The notes: generated by a model not told the origin, from the sequence alone. Shown: positions 10,878 to 22,635, counted from the first letter of the stretch. The stretch is 64,000 nucleotides of DNA from Alentia gelatinosa (GCA_950022655.1 OX465579.1:42449950-42513949); one strand, 5' to 3'. Made by a program: numbers and translations.

Positions 10878-11333
10878 TATAATCATAAATGACATTAAAA
10901 AAGTCCACAGGAGACTTGCAGGGGATTCACCCACCGGAGTTATTTATATATCACATATTAGCTGAATAACACAGCTTCACCCCCCCCCTGCCACAAGCAC
11001 CACAGCCATAGTGATGTTGGTTTTGGGGGAAATAGGGCATGGATTTGATGTGCTGCACCCAATGACATTTGCTGTAAGACTAATTTAATTCACTAATTGT
11101 GACAGCATAATTCCTTCGTTGTAATCAACTTTGCCAAATAAGAGTTGCACGTGATGTCAAATCAATTACTGTGATAAAACGTTGACATATGGATGCGCCA
11201 GGCATATATAAGTAGTTATTTTTTGTATACAAGGTCGTCCAATTCCCCGTGTGTATACACCTCATATGTAGGCGTATACAAGCATCCAGTGAAGAGGGAG
11301 GTGGTGGGGGGAGAGGATATTTCCTCTCATATA
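10878..11333. other. Spacer between the two modules of the CACTG element
   Basis: Non-coding sequence with a poly-C run near 10980. I see no gene, RNA or further repeat. It ends at the TA before the second CACTG start. Confidence 0.5.
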
Positions 11334-12510
11334 CACTGTAAAAAGTGTGTTTGGTTATACACACTAGATTCCCTAAACACCCTTTAATTCCTGCACACTT
11401 ACAACATTTACACACATGTATCTAAATGCCATTTGATTCTAAACACTTGTTCTGCTACTTAAACGCTTATTTTTTACACACCTAAACACTTTGCTCCTAA
11501 GTGTTTAGCCATTTAGTATTTCCACACTAGGCGTTTAGTTTTACACATATCTGTGTGTATCTCCCCCGGCCTCGTTTTGATGGCAGCACATTCATTCACA
11601 TCGATGTGGCCACACACTTTTACAAGCAAGTGGAGAGAAGTGGTTGAAAGTAAGTACCAAACTTTTTGTACCACCTGGAATTTTTTCTTATAAAGATTAT
11701 CTTGTACCTAATTAAATAATACCATTATTATCATAGCATGTTATCATTCAATGTATCCTATACTGCAATATGTAAACCTGGTTTTATTCTATATAAAGCT
11801 GGAGACATACCAAGCAAGAAATACAGCGATTTCCCGAATCACCAACACAAAATTGCAAGTATGTGAGCTATTATTCAATATTTCACCTGATGATTTCTTC
11901 TATTAGAGATGGTAAATTATCGGTGGGAGATGGTTCCTATAAAAATATCTCACATATATACTTGACAAACGCGTACACATATATTATATAGGTCAAGCAA
12001 AAGTCGCATTCACATACAAGGCTGGACTTACATTTATCAGTTGGCATTGGTTAGACAGCTACCAACCAGGGTACCGACCGCAGTCAGTGTATTGTCTCCG
12101 CTTTCGCACCTATATTTGTTATGACATAGTCTACACTCTTGGTCTAATTTGAATGTGACTGATTGTGTTCCCTTCATTCAGAGAAATCTAGAGAAAGATC
12201 TAGTAATGTGTATCTATGGGTGTATTATAAGTTAATAGAATATTCTATTTCATATATCTAATGATAATTATGTATTGCTTTCAGGTGCCGCCAAGAGAGC
12301 CATAGGTTGAGAGTGAACACAAATTGTACAATGTCTCTGATAATGTATTATGTTTGCAGGTTAACGAGACTGTGGAGCCAGTACATACAACTCAGTGCCT
12401 CAGAGAGTGCGAATGGCTGGGTCCTGGGCCAGTTGGTCCCGGGACCCGTTTAGGTGTTATTCCCGGCGAGAGTCAGCAGTGCGGCTGGAATCCAAGACAG
12501 GGCCGGGCAC
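11334..12510 (+). repeat. Second copy of the CACTG left-end module
   Basis: From CACTGTAAAAAGTGTGTTTG it follows 8962-9840 closely: the subterminal AAACACTT words, the CGGCCTCGTTTTGATGGCAG block, the GGTCAAGCAAAAGTCGCATT block and the GGTTGAGAGTGAACACA block before the minisatellite. It carries about 200 bp of extra sequence (around 11610-11830) absent from the first copy. Confidence 0.8.
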
Positions 12511-12882
12511 CTACCTACCTAGGCACCACCTTGCCTACCTACCTACCTATTACCCATCAACCTGCCTAGCCATCAACCTGCCTACCCATCAACCTGCCTA
12601 CCCATCTACCTGCCTACCCACCTACCTGCCTACCCATCAACTGCCTGCCCATCTACCTGCCTACCCATCTACCTGCCCACCCATCTACCTGCCCATCCAT
12701 CTACCTGCCAACCCATCAACCTGTCCACCCATCTACCTGCCCACCCATCTACCTGCCCACCCATCTACCTGCCTACCCATCAACCTGCCTACCCATCTAC
12801 CTGCCTACCCATCTACCTGCCCACCCATCTACCTGCCCACCCATCTACCTGCCTATCCATCTACCTGCCTACCCATCTCCTT
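12510..12882 (+). repeat. 16-bp minisatellite, array B
   Basis: About 23 copies of the same CTACCTGCCTACCCAT-type unit as array A, at the matching place in the second module. One stray unit recurs at about 13155-13171, after low-complexity G-rich sequence. Confidence 0.9.
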
Positions 12883-13383
12883 GGGGGGGGGGCTAATTTT
12901 AATACAATTTTTCCATGTTGGGAAATAAAATTCATAGGGGGTACTTTTTTTCCCTTTTTGATATTTCCGGTGGGTGTTGGGTTGAAGAAAAGATGTCAGG
13001 GGAGGTGGGCCAATGTATTCCTGTGCCCTTTGTGGAAGTGGGGAGGGGGGGGGGGCTCATTCTCTGAGAGAGGCTAATATAGATTTTCCATGGGGGGATT
13101 TAGAACATAAACATCATGGGGGGATTATTGTTAATTTGTTTTCCGTCTCCATCCAACTGCCTACCCATCAACATATGAGTGCTACTAGCAATCACTGTCC
13201 TTTGTATTGCCATTTGTATTGATTGTATTGTATTAATTCTTTTGATCTTGATATATGGCAATAAAATCTACATGTATATAAAACAAAGTACTTTTGTCAC
13301 AGTTTTCTATACAATATCTATGGTATAACTGTAATTATTATATACAAGAAGATGATAATAAAATCTTCTAGAGAGTTCCTTAG

Positions 13384-13784
13384 GTTGAACACTTTGTGTG
13401 TAAACACTTCTTAATGATAAACACTTCTTAAAGTTAAACGCTTTGTAATAAAACACTCCCTAAAGCTAAACGCTTTGTAATTAAACACTTCCTAAAGCTA
13501 AACACTTGTTATATAAATGCTTCCTAATGTTAAACACTATGTATGTAAACACTTCCAAATCCCGAACACTATGAATATAAACACTTCCCAAACTTAAACA
13601 CTATAAAACTAAATGCTTTGCAATTTAAACACTTTTCAAAATTAAACACTTTTTACCTAAACATGTTTAAAGTTAAACGTGTTTACCCCAAAAAGCGTTT
13701 AGAAAAGTGGGACAAGAAAGTGTTTAAATAAGTGTTTAACTTCTAAACACTGGCGTGTGGATAGCAAACACCGTTTTTACAGTG
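13384..13784 (-). repeat. Right subterminal repeat region of the CACTG element
   Basis: Roughly twenty copies of TAAACACTT and close variants (AAACGCTTT, AAACACTCC), spaced 12-25 bp, lead to the terminal CAAACACCGTTTTTACAGTG. Confidence 0.75.
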
Positions 13785-13813
13785 TAGGGAGGCCCCAACG
13801 GAGGCACCGTCCC

Positions 13814-14485
13814 TCATAACCCCTCCCCCCAGTCACGTCCTTGTTCCCCGATTCGTCCGGCCCCTCCTTCCGCCTCCGCTTGCTGGGGGGGGGGGGGGGG
13901 GGGGCTCCTCACACGCTTGCCCACGGGTGGATCAGGGGATAACCTCACAGGAGACTCGGGCAGTTCAGCCAGGGTCTCTGCTGCCTCCAATATGTCAGGC
14001 TCATTGAGTGAGATCTTGGGGTCGGTGAGCATCGGTGAGAGCTCTCTGCTAGAACAGCCGGCAGGTGGGGGGCTGGGGGCATCGGCTGGCTGGCTCCCCT
14101 GCTCTACTACCCGGCAGTCTCCACCACGGGCTGGGGACGGCCCTCCAGCAGACGACTTTTTGGTCTTGGTATTTTTCTTCATCGTGGACTCTTCGCCGCT
14201 GGTAGATGCGACGGCGGTATTACCAATTTCCACGTCACCCGCTTTCTCCTCCTCAGGCCCGAGCTGCACACTGTTGTCGGCCGCCTCCCCTCCCTCACCC
14301 ATCAGCCTACCCTTGAATTGAAGGCGACAGGCTGCAGGTATCTCATCTCGATGGGTTGCCCATCGATAATTGTGGCGACTGAGATGTCTGATATAGTCGT
14401 TCTTGCGGGTCACACAGACTCTCAACCCGCAATCTAGGCTCACCAAGCCCAACCCCCAGTCCTCATGACGTACGATAGGCCGCAC
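13814..14485 (-). pseudogene. GC-rich frame downstream of Gypsy RNase H, possibly the pol C-terminus
   Basis: A 223-residue frame. The start (IVRHEDWGLGL, RVCVTRKNDYIRHL) is followed by a long S/P/E-rich, probably disordered tail and a proline run coded by a poly-G tract (on the plus strand). I do not recognise a domain. Its position just before a purine-rich GGGGGGAGGGG stretch at the 3' side would suit the end of a Gypsy polyprotein followed by a polypurine tract and LTR. It may equally be a non-coding GC-rich stretch that happens to be open. Confidence 0.35.
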
Positions 14486-15355
14486 TCTCCCAGTGGAGGT
14501 GCGCTCTGGTTCTCTAGCAGACGCCGCGTTCGCTGGCCGTCCACCCTCTCGCTCATGCCTTCTACGGCTTGCCAGCGCATCGGCCTCTAATTACCAGCCC
14601 TTTTCCGATTGGCTAAACGACAGTTAAAGGTGCCCTGATATCGGCTTTGGCCCCCGTGGTTACTGTCGGGCTGGTCCGCTCCCGAATACCCTCCCTTCTA
14701 CTCTGGACAGGACTGGGTCCCTCAGCTGGGCCTCTCCCCAATTGTCAACGTCTTGCCATGTAGTTTCCCCGCCCAGTGCTGGATGTCCAGGTCGTAGCAG
14801 CAAATGATCTGAAGCCACCGGGCCATTTGGCCCTCCAGGTCCCTCATCCCCATCAGCCGTCCATACAAGGATGGGGCATCCCACTATAAGTAGTGGTGAA
14901 ACTTCTGTAATGCTAAGATCACCGCTAGCAGTTCCTTCCGGGTAACGCAATACGCCCTCTCCAGCTTATTTAAGGTCCGGCTGGCATAGCAGAGAACCCT
15001 TTCCCTGCCTTCCTGCTCCTGTGACAACACTGCCCCCAGCCCCCAGTCGCTAGCATCTGTGTCTACCATGAGTCTCCCCTCTTCCCGGGGGTAGCCCAGA
15101 ATGGGGGCCGATACCAGACTGTCTTTCAGGTGGAGAAAGGCGTTCTCACACGCGGGAGACCATTGGAAGGCCCTCCCCTTCTCCACCAGCGTGGAGAGAG
15201 GCTTTGCCACCGTAGCAAACCCATCCACAAAGGCTTGGTAGTAGCCAGCTAGGCCCAGAAAACTCTCTGACCGTTCAGGGGGAGGGCCATTTTGCCACTA
15301 CCTCTATCTTCTCTATCCTCCCCCGAGACTATGTGCCCCAGGAATCGCACTGGGG

Positions 15356-15569
15356 GTTGTTTCATAATCTAGGATCGTACATGAAGAACCTTTTCTGTAC
15401 CTCGTACAAGGGTCATCGTCTAATAATATTTAAGTCTGTTGGCTAAGACAATATTGGCCGTCCATAAGGTCGTCCATAAATGTTGAATGAAATTGACCCG
15501 CATTGTCCCTGGGTCTCTATAGCGTTAAGAAAAGGGTCTACATGTACGATCCTGGGTTATGAAACGGGC
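15356..15569. mobile_element. Short inverted-repeat element inside the Gypsy relic
   Basis: Left end TTGTTTCATAATCTAGGATC and right end GATCCTGGGTTATGAAACGG are inverted with few mismatches, and the arms continue into CGTACATG. The ends resemble the GGGCCCGTTTCATAA termini common in small Harbinger-type elements. It is about 210 bp and non-coding, and it splits the RT region. Confidence 0.65.
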
Positions 15570-16531
15570 CCCAGGCTTGATCCGGAGTCCCACCCCTCTC
15601 ATGCGTCCTAACACCGCTCCCAACCTATATTGTGGTGCCCCTCAAAAGTAGATGAGAACACAATAATGTCGTCTAGGTACACCAGACAAGCCACCCACTG
15701 GAGGCCCTTTAGCGCCACCTCCATAAGTCACTCAAATGTGCACGGCGCATTACACAGGCCCCAGTGAGTGGATTCTTTGGCCTGTCCAGTATCCCGATAC
15801 CAGATCTAGTGTGCTGAAATAGGTAGACCCCGCCAGCCTATCCAGGGAATCATCGACCATGGGGAGGAGATAGCCGTCCTTAACCGTGGCAGAGTTTATG
15901 TGCCAGTAGTCCACCCAGAATCTCACACTTCCATCCTTCTTTCGTACAAGCACTACTGGAGAAGCCCACTGGCTCACCAACGGTTCTATGACCCCCGCTG
16001 CCAACATTTTGTCCGCTTCCACCCCTACCGTCTCCGTCCTATGCGATGTCAGCTGTCTCAGCAGCTGCTTGACCGGAGGAGTTATCTGAGCAGATCCCGC
16101 AGCCGGTCCCTCTCCAATGGCCCCAATTGGTTCGCCAGTGCCTCCAGCTTCTCCAGTTCCTCCGCCAGGGGTTCCAACCCCTCCCCCACCAGTCGGCAAC
16201 ATCCCCACTCGGCCTCTGGCAGCCCATCCTCCATGAACCCTAGTGTCGCCCCCCGTCATACCACCACTGCCTCCGTTCCCCGGTTGAGCAACCGCACTGG
16301 GCACGTTCCTCTGGAGGGCCTTATCAGGGCTCTGCCTACCAATCAACTGCCTTGACCCTCTCCCTCCAGTACCCTGTTGTGGTCCTCTGGGAAAGTCCCC
16401 AGGACTCGGCCTACCAATAAGGCCTCGGAGTGGCCAGCTAACACTGCGGTATGCGTACTTACGACCCGACACTTCAAATGTACCTGGCGCATTATTTTTC
16501 TACTTCTATACATTTCTACAAAAATACACAT

Positions 16532-17521
16532 ACAGATACATAAACAGATACATAATACTCAGAGTTCCATACCCCCTCCCAACACATATAAGGTTTACAA
16601 AAAACCAAAACAAGACCAGAATAGCCTTGACCCTGCCTGTTATGACCCACTGCTTTGTGTAGAATCTGCCATTATTTCGGTTATATTTTGAGATAGAAAG
16701 AACTATGGCACCATTTCTAGCTACAGCAAAGTCAGCATACACATGTGACAGTTTATTATTACTCATAACTTTTATATTTCACATAGTAACTTTTGATGAG
16801 GTATCATAAAGATACATATAACATTCATAACATTTACATACAGTTATTTATGAAGTACAGACTCAAATACTTAAGAAACTTCAGATACCAAACTTAATAG
16901 GAAACACCAGTCACATACTCGGACGTTCCGAGATGGCTGACACGTCTGGAAATTCACCTGTCAATGTGAGTCAACACTCTGCCACCTTTCATTCGCCTGG
17001 CCATATAAATTCATTAGAAAATAGGCACAATGCCCTAAGATTATCCTACATTAAAAATACACAGACACAGGTACATTGATAGTCTATACATAGATATAGA
17101 GCATATGCATATATATTTTTTACTATATACCCATGCCGTATATACTGTAAATATGCACCGTTTTGCCATATAACGCAAACGGAATACTTCTCCATACCCA
17201 TTGACTATAATGCGTGTTAACTGTTAAATTAAATCAATAATTATTTATCAATTTTGGGTATATAGTAAATATAGAATGACCTACCATGCTTGTTAAAGCC
17301 ACAAAACTTGATAACAATTTGCGGTTTGTATGGAACTCAGCATAATCTCCTCGTTCTGTATAAACCGTAAATTGTCATCTCGTTTTGTAGCTTGTACGGC
17401 ATGGTCAGGATGTTCTACATAAGTATCAGTTACCATATTTTTGAGGTTGACGTAGCTTCAAAAACAATCCTTCACATCCCACTAACACGACCACATTGAG
17501 AGGATAGGGGTGGGGCGCCTT
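16532..17521. other. AT-rich non-coding stretch
   Basis: No gene, RNA or clear repeat seen. It holds several ATACATATA-rich segments and a few short frames without coding character. Confidence 0.5.
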
Positions 17522-17525
17522 TTAA

Positions 17526-18363
17526 AGCGGCTATTCCACCAAAAATGTTCTCAGCAGGTGGGTTTTCACCCTCCGGCCGATGTTTGCTGCTGGGGCCGGC
17601 CGCCCCTAAACCTCTAAATTCCCCGAGCTGTTCCACCAAATCAATCCCCCGGCGACCATCAGGCACACACAAGGCGCCTGATGGGCGCCACCGAGAGCCG
17701 CCTGGAGCCGGCATGGCGATACACTCGCAGCAGGTTTGCTGCTGCAGTCTGGTGGATGTTGGCGACACTAATGTGTAGCAAGGCGAGTTCTATATTGATC
17801 TGATAGGGGACGAGACAAGCTGCGATACACTATGACACTCTAAAGCCGCGAAAGCTGGATATCGAGCTGAAATTTTGGTCTCCGCGTATAGTATAGTGGG
17901 CCTGCCCGCTCGGTATGAGCCGCAGTAAATGCGGGCGAGCAGTCGACGCGGACCATTGGCAGAGCTCTCGGCATGCTCTCGGCGTGACTGGCATGCCGGC
18001 TGGCCGCCCAGGCGCTAAAATCAAATGAAACAGTTTTCTGCTGGTGCTTTGTGGGGGAGGTTGCGCTCATAATGCCCGGCTGCCTGGCTGGCCTCCTCTA
18101 TGGTTATCACTATATTTTGGTGGAACAGCTCTAGAATGGGCTATTGGCCCCGATCCTGACCGGCGACAGGGTTTGGGAGGCACGGGGAAGGGCCGGCCGT
18201 CGGCGGGGGCCGGCCATGAGGATCCTGTGAGCTGTAATGAGCTGTTCCACCAAGCAGATTATAGCCGCCGGCGGGAGGTTTAGGCCAGCTATTGCTGCCG
18301 AACGCCAATAGGCGACCACGAGGCGCCCGGCCTGGGCTTGTGCTGTGTTGGTGGAATAGCCGC
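17526..18363. mobile_element. TTAA-flanked GC-rich inverted-repeat element
   Basis: Terminal arms AGCGGCTATTCCACCAA (left, after TTAA at 17522-17525) and TTGGTGGAATAGCCGC (right, before TTAA at 18364-18367) define the ends. The related words GAGCTGTTCCACCAA and TTGGTGGAACAGCTC occur inside at about 17626, 18119 and 18239, so the element looks like several inverted modules. It is strongly GC-rich in an AT-rich region. TTAA target sites fit Kolobok or piggyBac-type elements. No transposase is present. Confidence 0.7.
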
Positions 18364-18367
18364 TTAA

Positions 18368-19098
18368 TAGTTACTCCCATCTAACGCTGAGAGCTCGTTT
18401 CTGATTGGTCGGGCCATCAACGTGTGTGTTAGCTGACCCGTGATTGGTTGATCTCTCCCGTGGTTCTGGGTCATGACCCGGTTTTGCCTGTTTGAGTCTG
18501 TGGGGCTCTGGAAGGTCCATTAAGTATACCGGTATGGGGATGTCGAGGGTGAATTTCTTGCGCGAGTTTAGGTAATTTCATTGAAAGATATGGTGATTTT
18601 GGCATCATACCTTTCAGCTTAATTCAAGTGAAATGAAGTTATTATGGTGAGGAAAGTTCTGAATGTTTTAATTTTTTCCAATAATGTTAGACAGACATCA
18701 TAACCTACCATTCTAGACTGACCACAAAGCTGAATCTCTGGGGTTCTATAGCCTACCCGTGTTCAGGGCACATCGCATGCCCTGAAATTAAGCCAAGCCA
18801 GCCTGGTCTGTAGCATTACCCATCTCTCTCGATCATACCTGACGACGGTCGCCAGTGCTATAAAGGTCATGCATATGGCCAGTAGGCCTACACAGAGCCC
18901 CACGCTGCTCCCAGATGAAAATTGTACCTGCATGCTTGCCCTGCTCTGTGCACACTCACAGACGTTTTGGGCGGGGCTTACTCTTTTGGATTCATTAACT
19001 CAGCTTAATTGCCTTATATCATCTTTAAGAGAGAGCACCTACAAATCATCAAGTAGTGTAGAAGGACGAAATGACTCAATAGCATCTTGTATTGCATC
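18368..19098. other. No gene recognised
   Basis: Mixed-composition intergenic sequence. The open frame at 18869-19126 shows no similarity I recognise and runs into the repeat that begins at 19099. Confidence 0.5.
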
Positions 19099-19342
19099 TT
19101 ATCTGACCCCGGTATTTTTCTCTTAGCATGTCATTAGGAACTCCATGGTCATGAAGGTAGGCCTAGTATAGGCCCTATACCCACTAGTCAATGGCTAATT
19201 GGGTGATATATTCTTATAACTAATAATGTTATGCGGGATGAGATAAAATCGGAAACCCACTCGATGAAAATTGATCATGAATTACTCTGCGGTCAAACTC
19301 GGTGGAGAACGGACTAAGTTATTTTCATCTCGTGAATTTCCT
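19099..19342. repeat. TTATCTCACCCC-family inverted-repeat element, copy 1
   Basis: Begins TTATCTGACCCCGGTATTTT, continues through the family CATTAGGAACTCC and GGATGAGATAAAAT blocks, then the CTGCGGTCAAACTCGGTGGA block, and ends at CATCTCGTGAATTTCC. Related copies lie at 21613, 22636, 23399, 28538, 49336 and 54508. Confidence 0.7.
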
Positions 19343-21612
19343 TCTAATTACCTCACCTTACTCTAAAACAAATAGCGATGGCCAAACTCTCACCCACGCC
19401 CTACAAATTACAGGTATTTGGAAACTGTGCCACTCTGTGCCTTCTTGCCAACATGCATGCCATTGTACCGGTATTTGTACATTGTATAAATATCCTAGGG
19501 TCCATCTGTGTGTTGGCGCCCTCTACTGGCTCTAGCGCATGTAGCCCTACACACTGTAGCAGCTGACGATTTCTGTCTTCACACTGAGTAGCAGTCCCTG
19601 AACAACAGAACTAAAGAAGGTATGTGGGCACGTATTCTGCAATAATATATGTTGATAGAAGAGTTACAACTAAGAAAGTTGACCAAATAATTACAACGAA
19701 ATAGCGGTAGGACTACTAACGAACCATTACATTCATTGTAAATCTAAATGTAATTAACAATTTACAGGATCGTACAATGATAATAGATATGACGCTAGTC
19801 AATAGGGTTACCTTGCATGGCGATAGGTATTATTAGGACCTACATATAGGTATTCTTGTATTTATTACAAATTGATTGAGGTAGGTTCCATCGAAAAATA
19901 TATATTAAAGCTATAGACTATAACTTAATTACATAATATATATTTAAAACAAACCAACGAACTATAACTGGTACCACCTCTAATAGTTTAAAAGTTAGAT
20001 CTACTATCATCTAACCTATATTATGGCTATTAGTGGAGCCTATTATAGATCTTGATCTTTGTTGATGCAGCACAACTAAAAAGCACCTATCACCCTCGAC
20101 TCATAGGACCTACATTGGAGCCTCGGTCATTTTATGTCCAAGTTAGAAGAGCTCTAAGTCGATTTAGCATTTGCCTAACTTTGTTTCCCACTGACCAGAT
20201 GCTTGCAGCCATGGTCCAGTCCGCATAATGCCAGCTTGTGTTATGCAATTGATAATATTTACCCCGGTAGGCGCCTACTCAGTCTGAAGCACGTGTTTAG
20301 TCAACCTTTTGCTCAAGCTTGAGCGCCCAACAGTATTTGGTGCAAACCACATCATAGGCCGTATCTTAAGTAGCCGACTGCCTTTTCAAATAAGGTGTAT
20401 GCTAAGTCTAGATTATATCTGTCCCTCTCTGAAACCAAAAGCTATACATGTGTTTTATTCTCAACACATTAAATGTTCCGTTAACAATTCTATAGTATAG
20501 GCCTACAGAACCTACAGAGGCTTTAGACCGATTTAAGCTTAAGGCCCACTGTTAATAATCATACCGTACCGGTAACTAAATTTCACTGACAATGACATGT
20601 GAGCGTAGGCCTAGATCTAGACCTACAACAATGAGTCTGGGATATTCCGGGCTCTTAACAAATAAACAGAGAAATCATAAAAACTTGGTTTATAAACATC
20701 ATTCATAATTTCTTGGGTAGGCTTATAATTCACACGCACTGATCTAGGCCACGTCCCTTTTTCGGACTTAGGTAGCTTAAAAGGATTTTGCTCCGTAATC
20801 TCACTCGTCTTCGACTCGTGAGATTATGGTGCCAACAAAATGCGTGACATAAATAAACTCATGCTCAAACTCGTGACGTCTCTTGATAATAAATTAATAT
20901 CCTAGCGCGTCGGCATGTGTCGTAGTAGGTTGGAGCCATGTCTTACTTCTGATTGGTCACTTGCGGGGGATGTTGATCTTATAAGTTATATACAACGCAT
21001 TATCCAGTGCAATATAGTAAATCATCTACACCCAACGATATATGTCTCGAAGTACAATTAGGTTATTGACAACAACCCATACGAGATTATCAATAACGAC
21101 AGTTATTATATACAATGTTCATTATGCTTCATGATCTAATAGCTTAAATAGCCTTAATTACACTTTCCACTAACTTTACATCTTCTGGTCACCTAATTGT
21201 TAATGCATCTTTCATATTACTCTAAAGCCTCCCTGCTGATGGCGCAAATGGCCTATGCATTATATTTTCCTCATTTGTTCCAATCTGCTTCTGTAACAAT
21301 GGGCTATTTTTAGGAGAACCAAACAAGAGATAGTCGTGTTGTTGTTTATCGCACGACGACAAAGTCACGTATTACTGCACGAGGCGAAGCCGAGTGCAGT
21401 GATCCGCGATTTTGCCAGAGTGCGAAAAACAACATGACTAACTCGAGTTTGGCTTAGCATTTATCCTACCCTGTCTAAATCGCTTCAGCAAATTAAGAAA
21501 AAACATAAAACTCACTGATAATCAGTAATAATCATTGGTCGTATTTAGGCCAAATACAGTATGCTAATGTTAAGCCTATGGAGTTTTTTTTATGAGGGGT
21601 AGGATAAAGGCC
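19343..21612. other. AT-rich intergenic sequence with small palindromes
   Basis: No gene recognised. An ATG at 19378 starts a short frame with a possible donor at its end, but there is nothing to support it. Palindromic pieces occur near 20795-20835 (TAATCTCACTCG ... CGTGAGATTA) and 21377-21402 (ACTGCACGAGGCGAAGCCGA). TTATCCTACCC near 21461 is inverted near 21596. TAGGCCTA-type words are frequent. Confidence 0.5.
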
Positions 21613-22170
21613 TTTATCTCACCCCGGTATTTTTTCCCATAGGCTTAACATTAGGGCCCCCTCCCACCTAATATTGCGGCGACAAACAGCTGCGCTCTGC
21701 GATTAACCTTCCGACACACTACGACGCGCTACGAAATTCAAACATGTTTGAATATCGTAGAGCCTCTACGATTAACATTTTTTTGTTGTAGTGCGTCGTA
21801 GTGCGTCGGTGCGCAGCGAGTTCGTCGGCGACAAAACCTGATTAATTGACGGGTTCGTCGGCGACACCTCCACGATTTCTTCAGTTTGTCGCCGACACGG
21901 AAAAAGAGTTAATCGTAGACTTAATCGTAGTAGGTGGGAGGGGCCTCTTAGGAACTTGTACCCCACGGCCGTGAAGTTTGTGTACCCAATACTCAATGGC
22001 CGATTGGGTGATTCATTTTATCAATAAATAATGTTATACAGGATGAGATGAAAATAATTTGGTCCGCACTCCACCTCGTTTGACCGCAGAATAATTCACA
22101 AAGCTTATTCTGCAGTCAAACTTGGTGGAGTTCGGACTAAGCTATTTTCATCTCGTGGGTTTCCTTATAA
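21613..22170. repeat. TTATCTCACCCC-family element, copy 2, split by a nested element
   Basis: Starts TTATCTCACCCCGGTATTTT and follows the family to AGGCTTAACATTA at 21653. It resumes at 21948 with TTAGGAACTTGTACC and continues with CGCACTCCACCTCGTTTGAC and its inverse CAGTCAAACTTGGTGGAGT, to CATCTCGTGGGTTTCC. Confidence 0.75.
21654..21947. mobile_element. Harbinger-type short inverted-repeat element nested in copy 2
   Basis: Ends GGGCCCCCTCCCACCTA and TAGGTGGGAGGGGCC are inverted, and TTA lies on both sides (21651-21653 and 21948-21950). GGG starts and a TTA target duplication fit PIF/Harbinger. The interior has further inverted GTCGGCGACA and ACGATTAA words, giving a folded structure. There is no coding sequence. 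Confidence 0.75.
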
Positions 22171-22635
22171 TTATCAACAGGTTTTTATAATTGTACACTC
22201 TGCTTTTTGATGCTTTGTACCAGTTCATCTCTAAGCAACCAGCTGCTTATCAAGGATTTAATCAGTTGTGACTACCTTTTTCAGATCTGAATAAACAAAC
22301 AAACAAAAAATCCCGAGTATGTTTTAGCGACTGGTTGGCCACTGTCAGTATAATGTGACCGGCGGAGTGTTGTGTCAATGGTCTACGGCCAAGCCCTTCA
22401 GTAAGGCAGTACTATAAAATGGGCATAGGGTCCCACTGCTACAAACAGACAAAAATTTGGGTTAATATACCTTTGAAGAACCATATAGGTTAACCAATGA
22501 GTCAGTCTCAAAAGGACGTAACTAGCCTACCGAGACATAAAACAATACCGTACAAACATACAAACAAATCAGATCTGAATTGTGCTGGACAGCTTATCGG
22601 CCATACCAGAAAGGAAAAGTGCATCGCACCCCTGA

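Larger units (their letters stand above)
8962..13784 (+). mobile_element. DNA element with CACTG...CAGTG ends and subterminal AAACACTT repeats
   Basis: Left end CACTGTAAAAAGTGTGTTTG and right end CAAACACCGTTTTTACAGTG are inverted, and TA flanks both sides (8960-8961 and 13785-13786). The first 220 bp and the last 390 bp are packed with short AAACACTT/AAGTGTTTA words in both orientations, like the subterminal transposase-binding repeats of CACTA/EnSpm elements. A second copy of the left end begins at 11334, also after TA, and the following 1.5 kb repeats the 8962-10877 module, including the minisatellite. No transposase frame is visible, so it is non-autonomous. A TA duplication is not the usual 3 bp of CACTA elements, so the superfamily is open. 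Confidence 0.7.
13787..16531 (-). pseudogene. Ty3/Gypsy retrotransposon relic
   Basis: Minus-strand fragments run in pol order. 16531-16343 resembles the protease-to-RT spacer. 16472-15750 holds the RT N-terminal half, with VVLVRKKDGSVRFWVDY, LLPMVDDSLDRLAG and YFSTLDLVSGYW. 15228-14884 holds the RT thumb and RNase H start, with FQWSPACENAF, DTDASDWGLGAVLS and TRKELLAVI. Just below, in another frame, is the RNase H tail with a RWL...HWAGK pattern. The YxDD part of RT is disrupted, partly by an inverted-repeat insert at 15356-15569. No integrase is recognisable: only about 400 nt separate RNase H from the GC-rich frame 14485-13814, so integrase was probably deleted. The fragment is GC-rich against AT-rich flanks and has no intact frame. 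Confidence 0.85.

Noticed and set aside
9739..10882. Long frames of PTHLPAY-like repeats as a secreted or structural protein
   Set aside because: They are the 16-bp minisatellite read through; open in several frames with no conserved start or domain.
9868..12882. A CRISPR-like array
   Set aside because: The units are contiguous with no unique spacers, and the genome is eukaryotic.
13917..14321. Plus-strand frame opposite the Gypsy tail
   Set aside because: GC-rich shadow of the minus-strand frame with a poly-G tract and no similarity.
19372..19413. Small exon starting at ATG 19378 with a GTATTTG donor
   Set aside because: No partner exon, no family match, and it lies beside a dispersed repeat.
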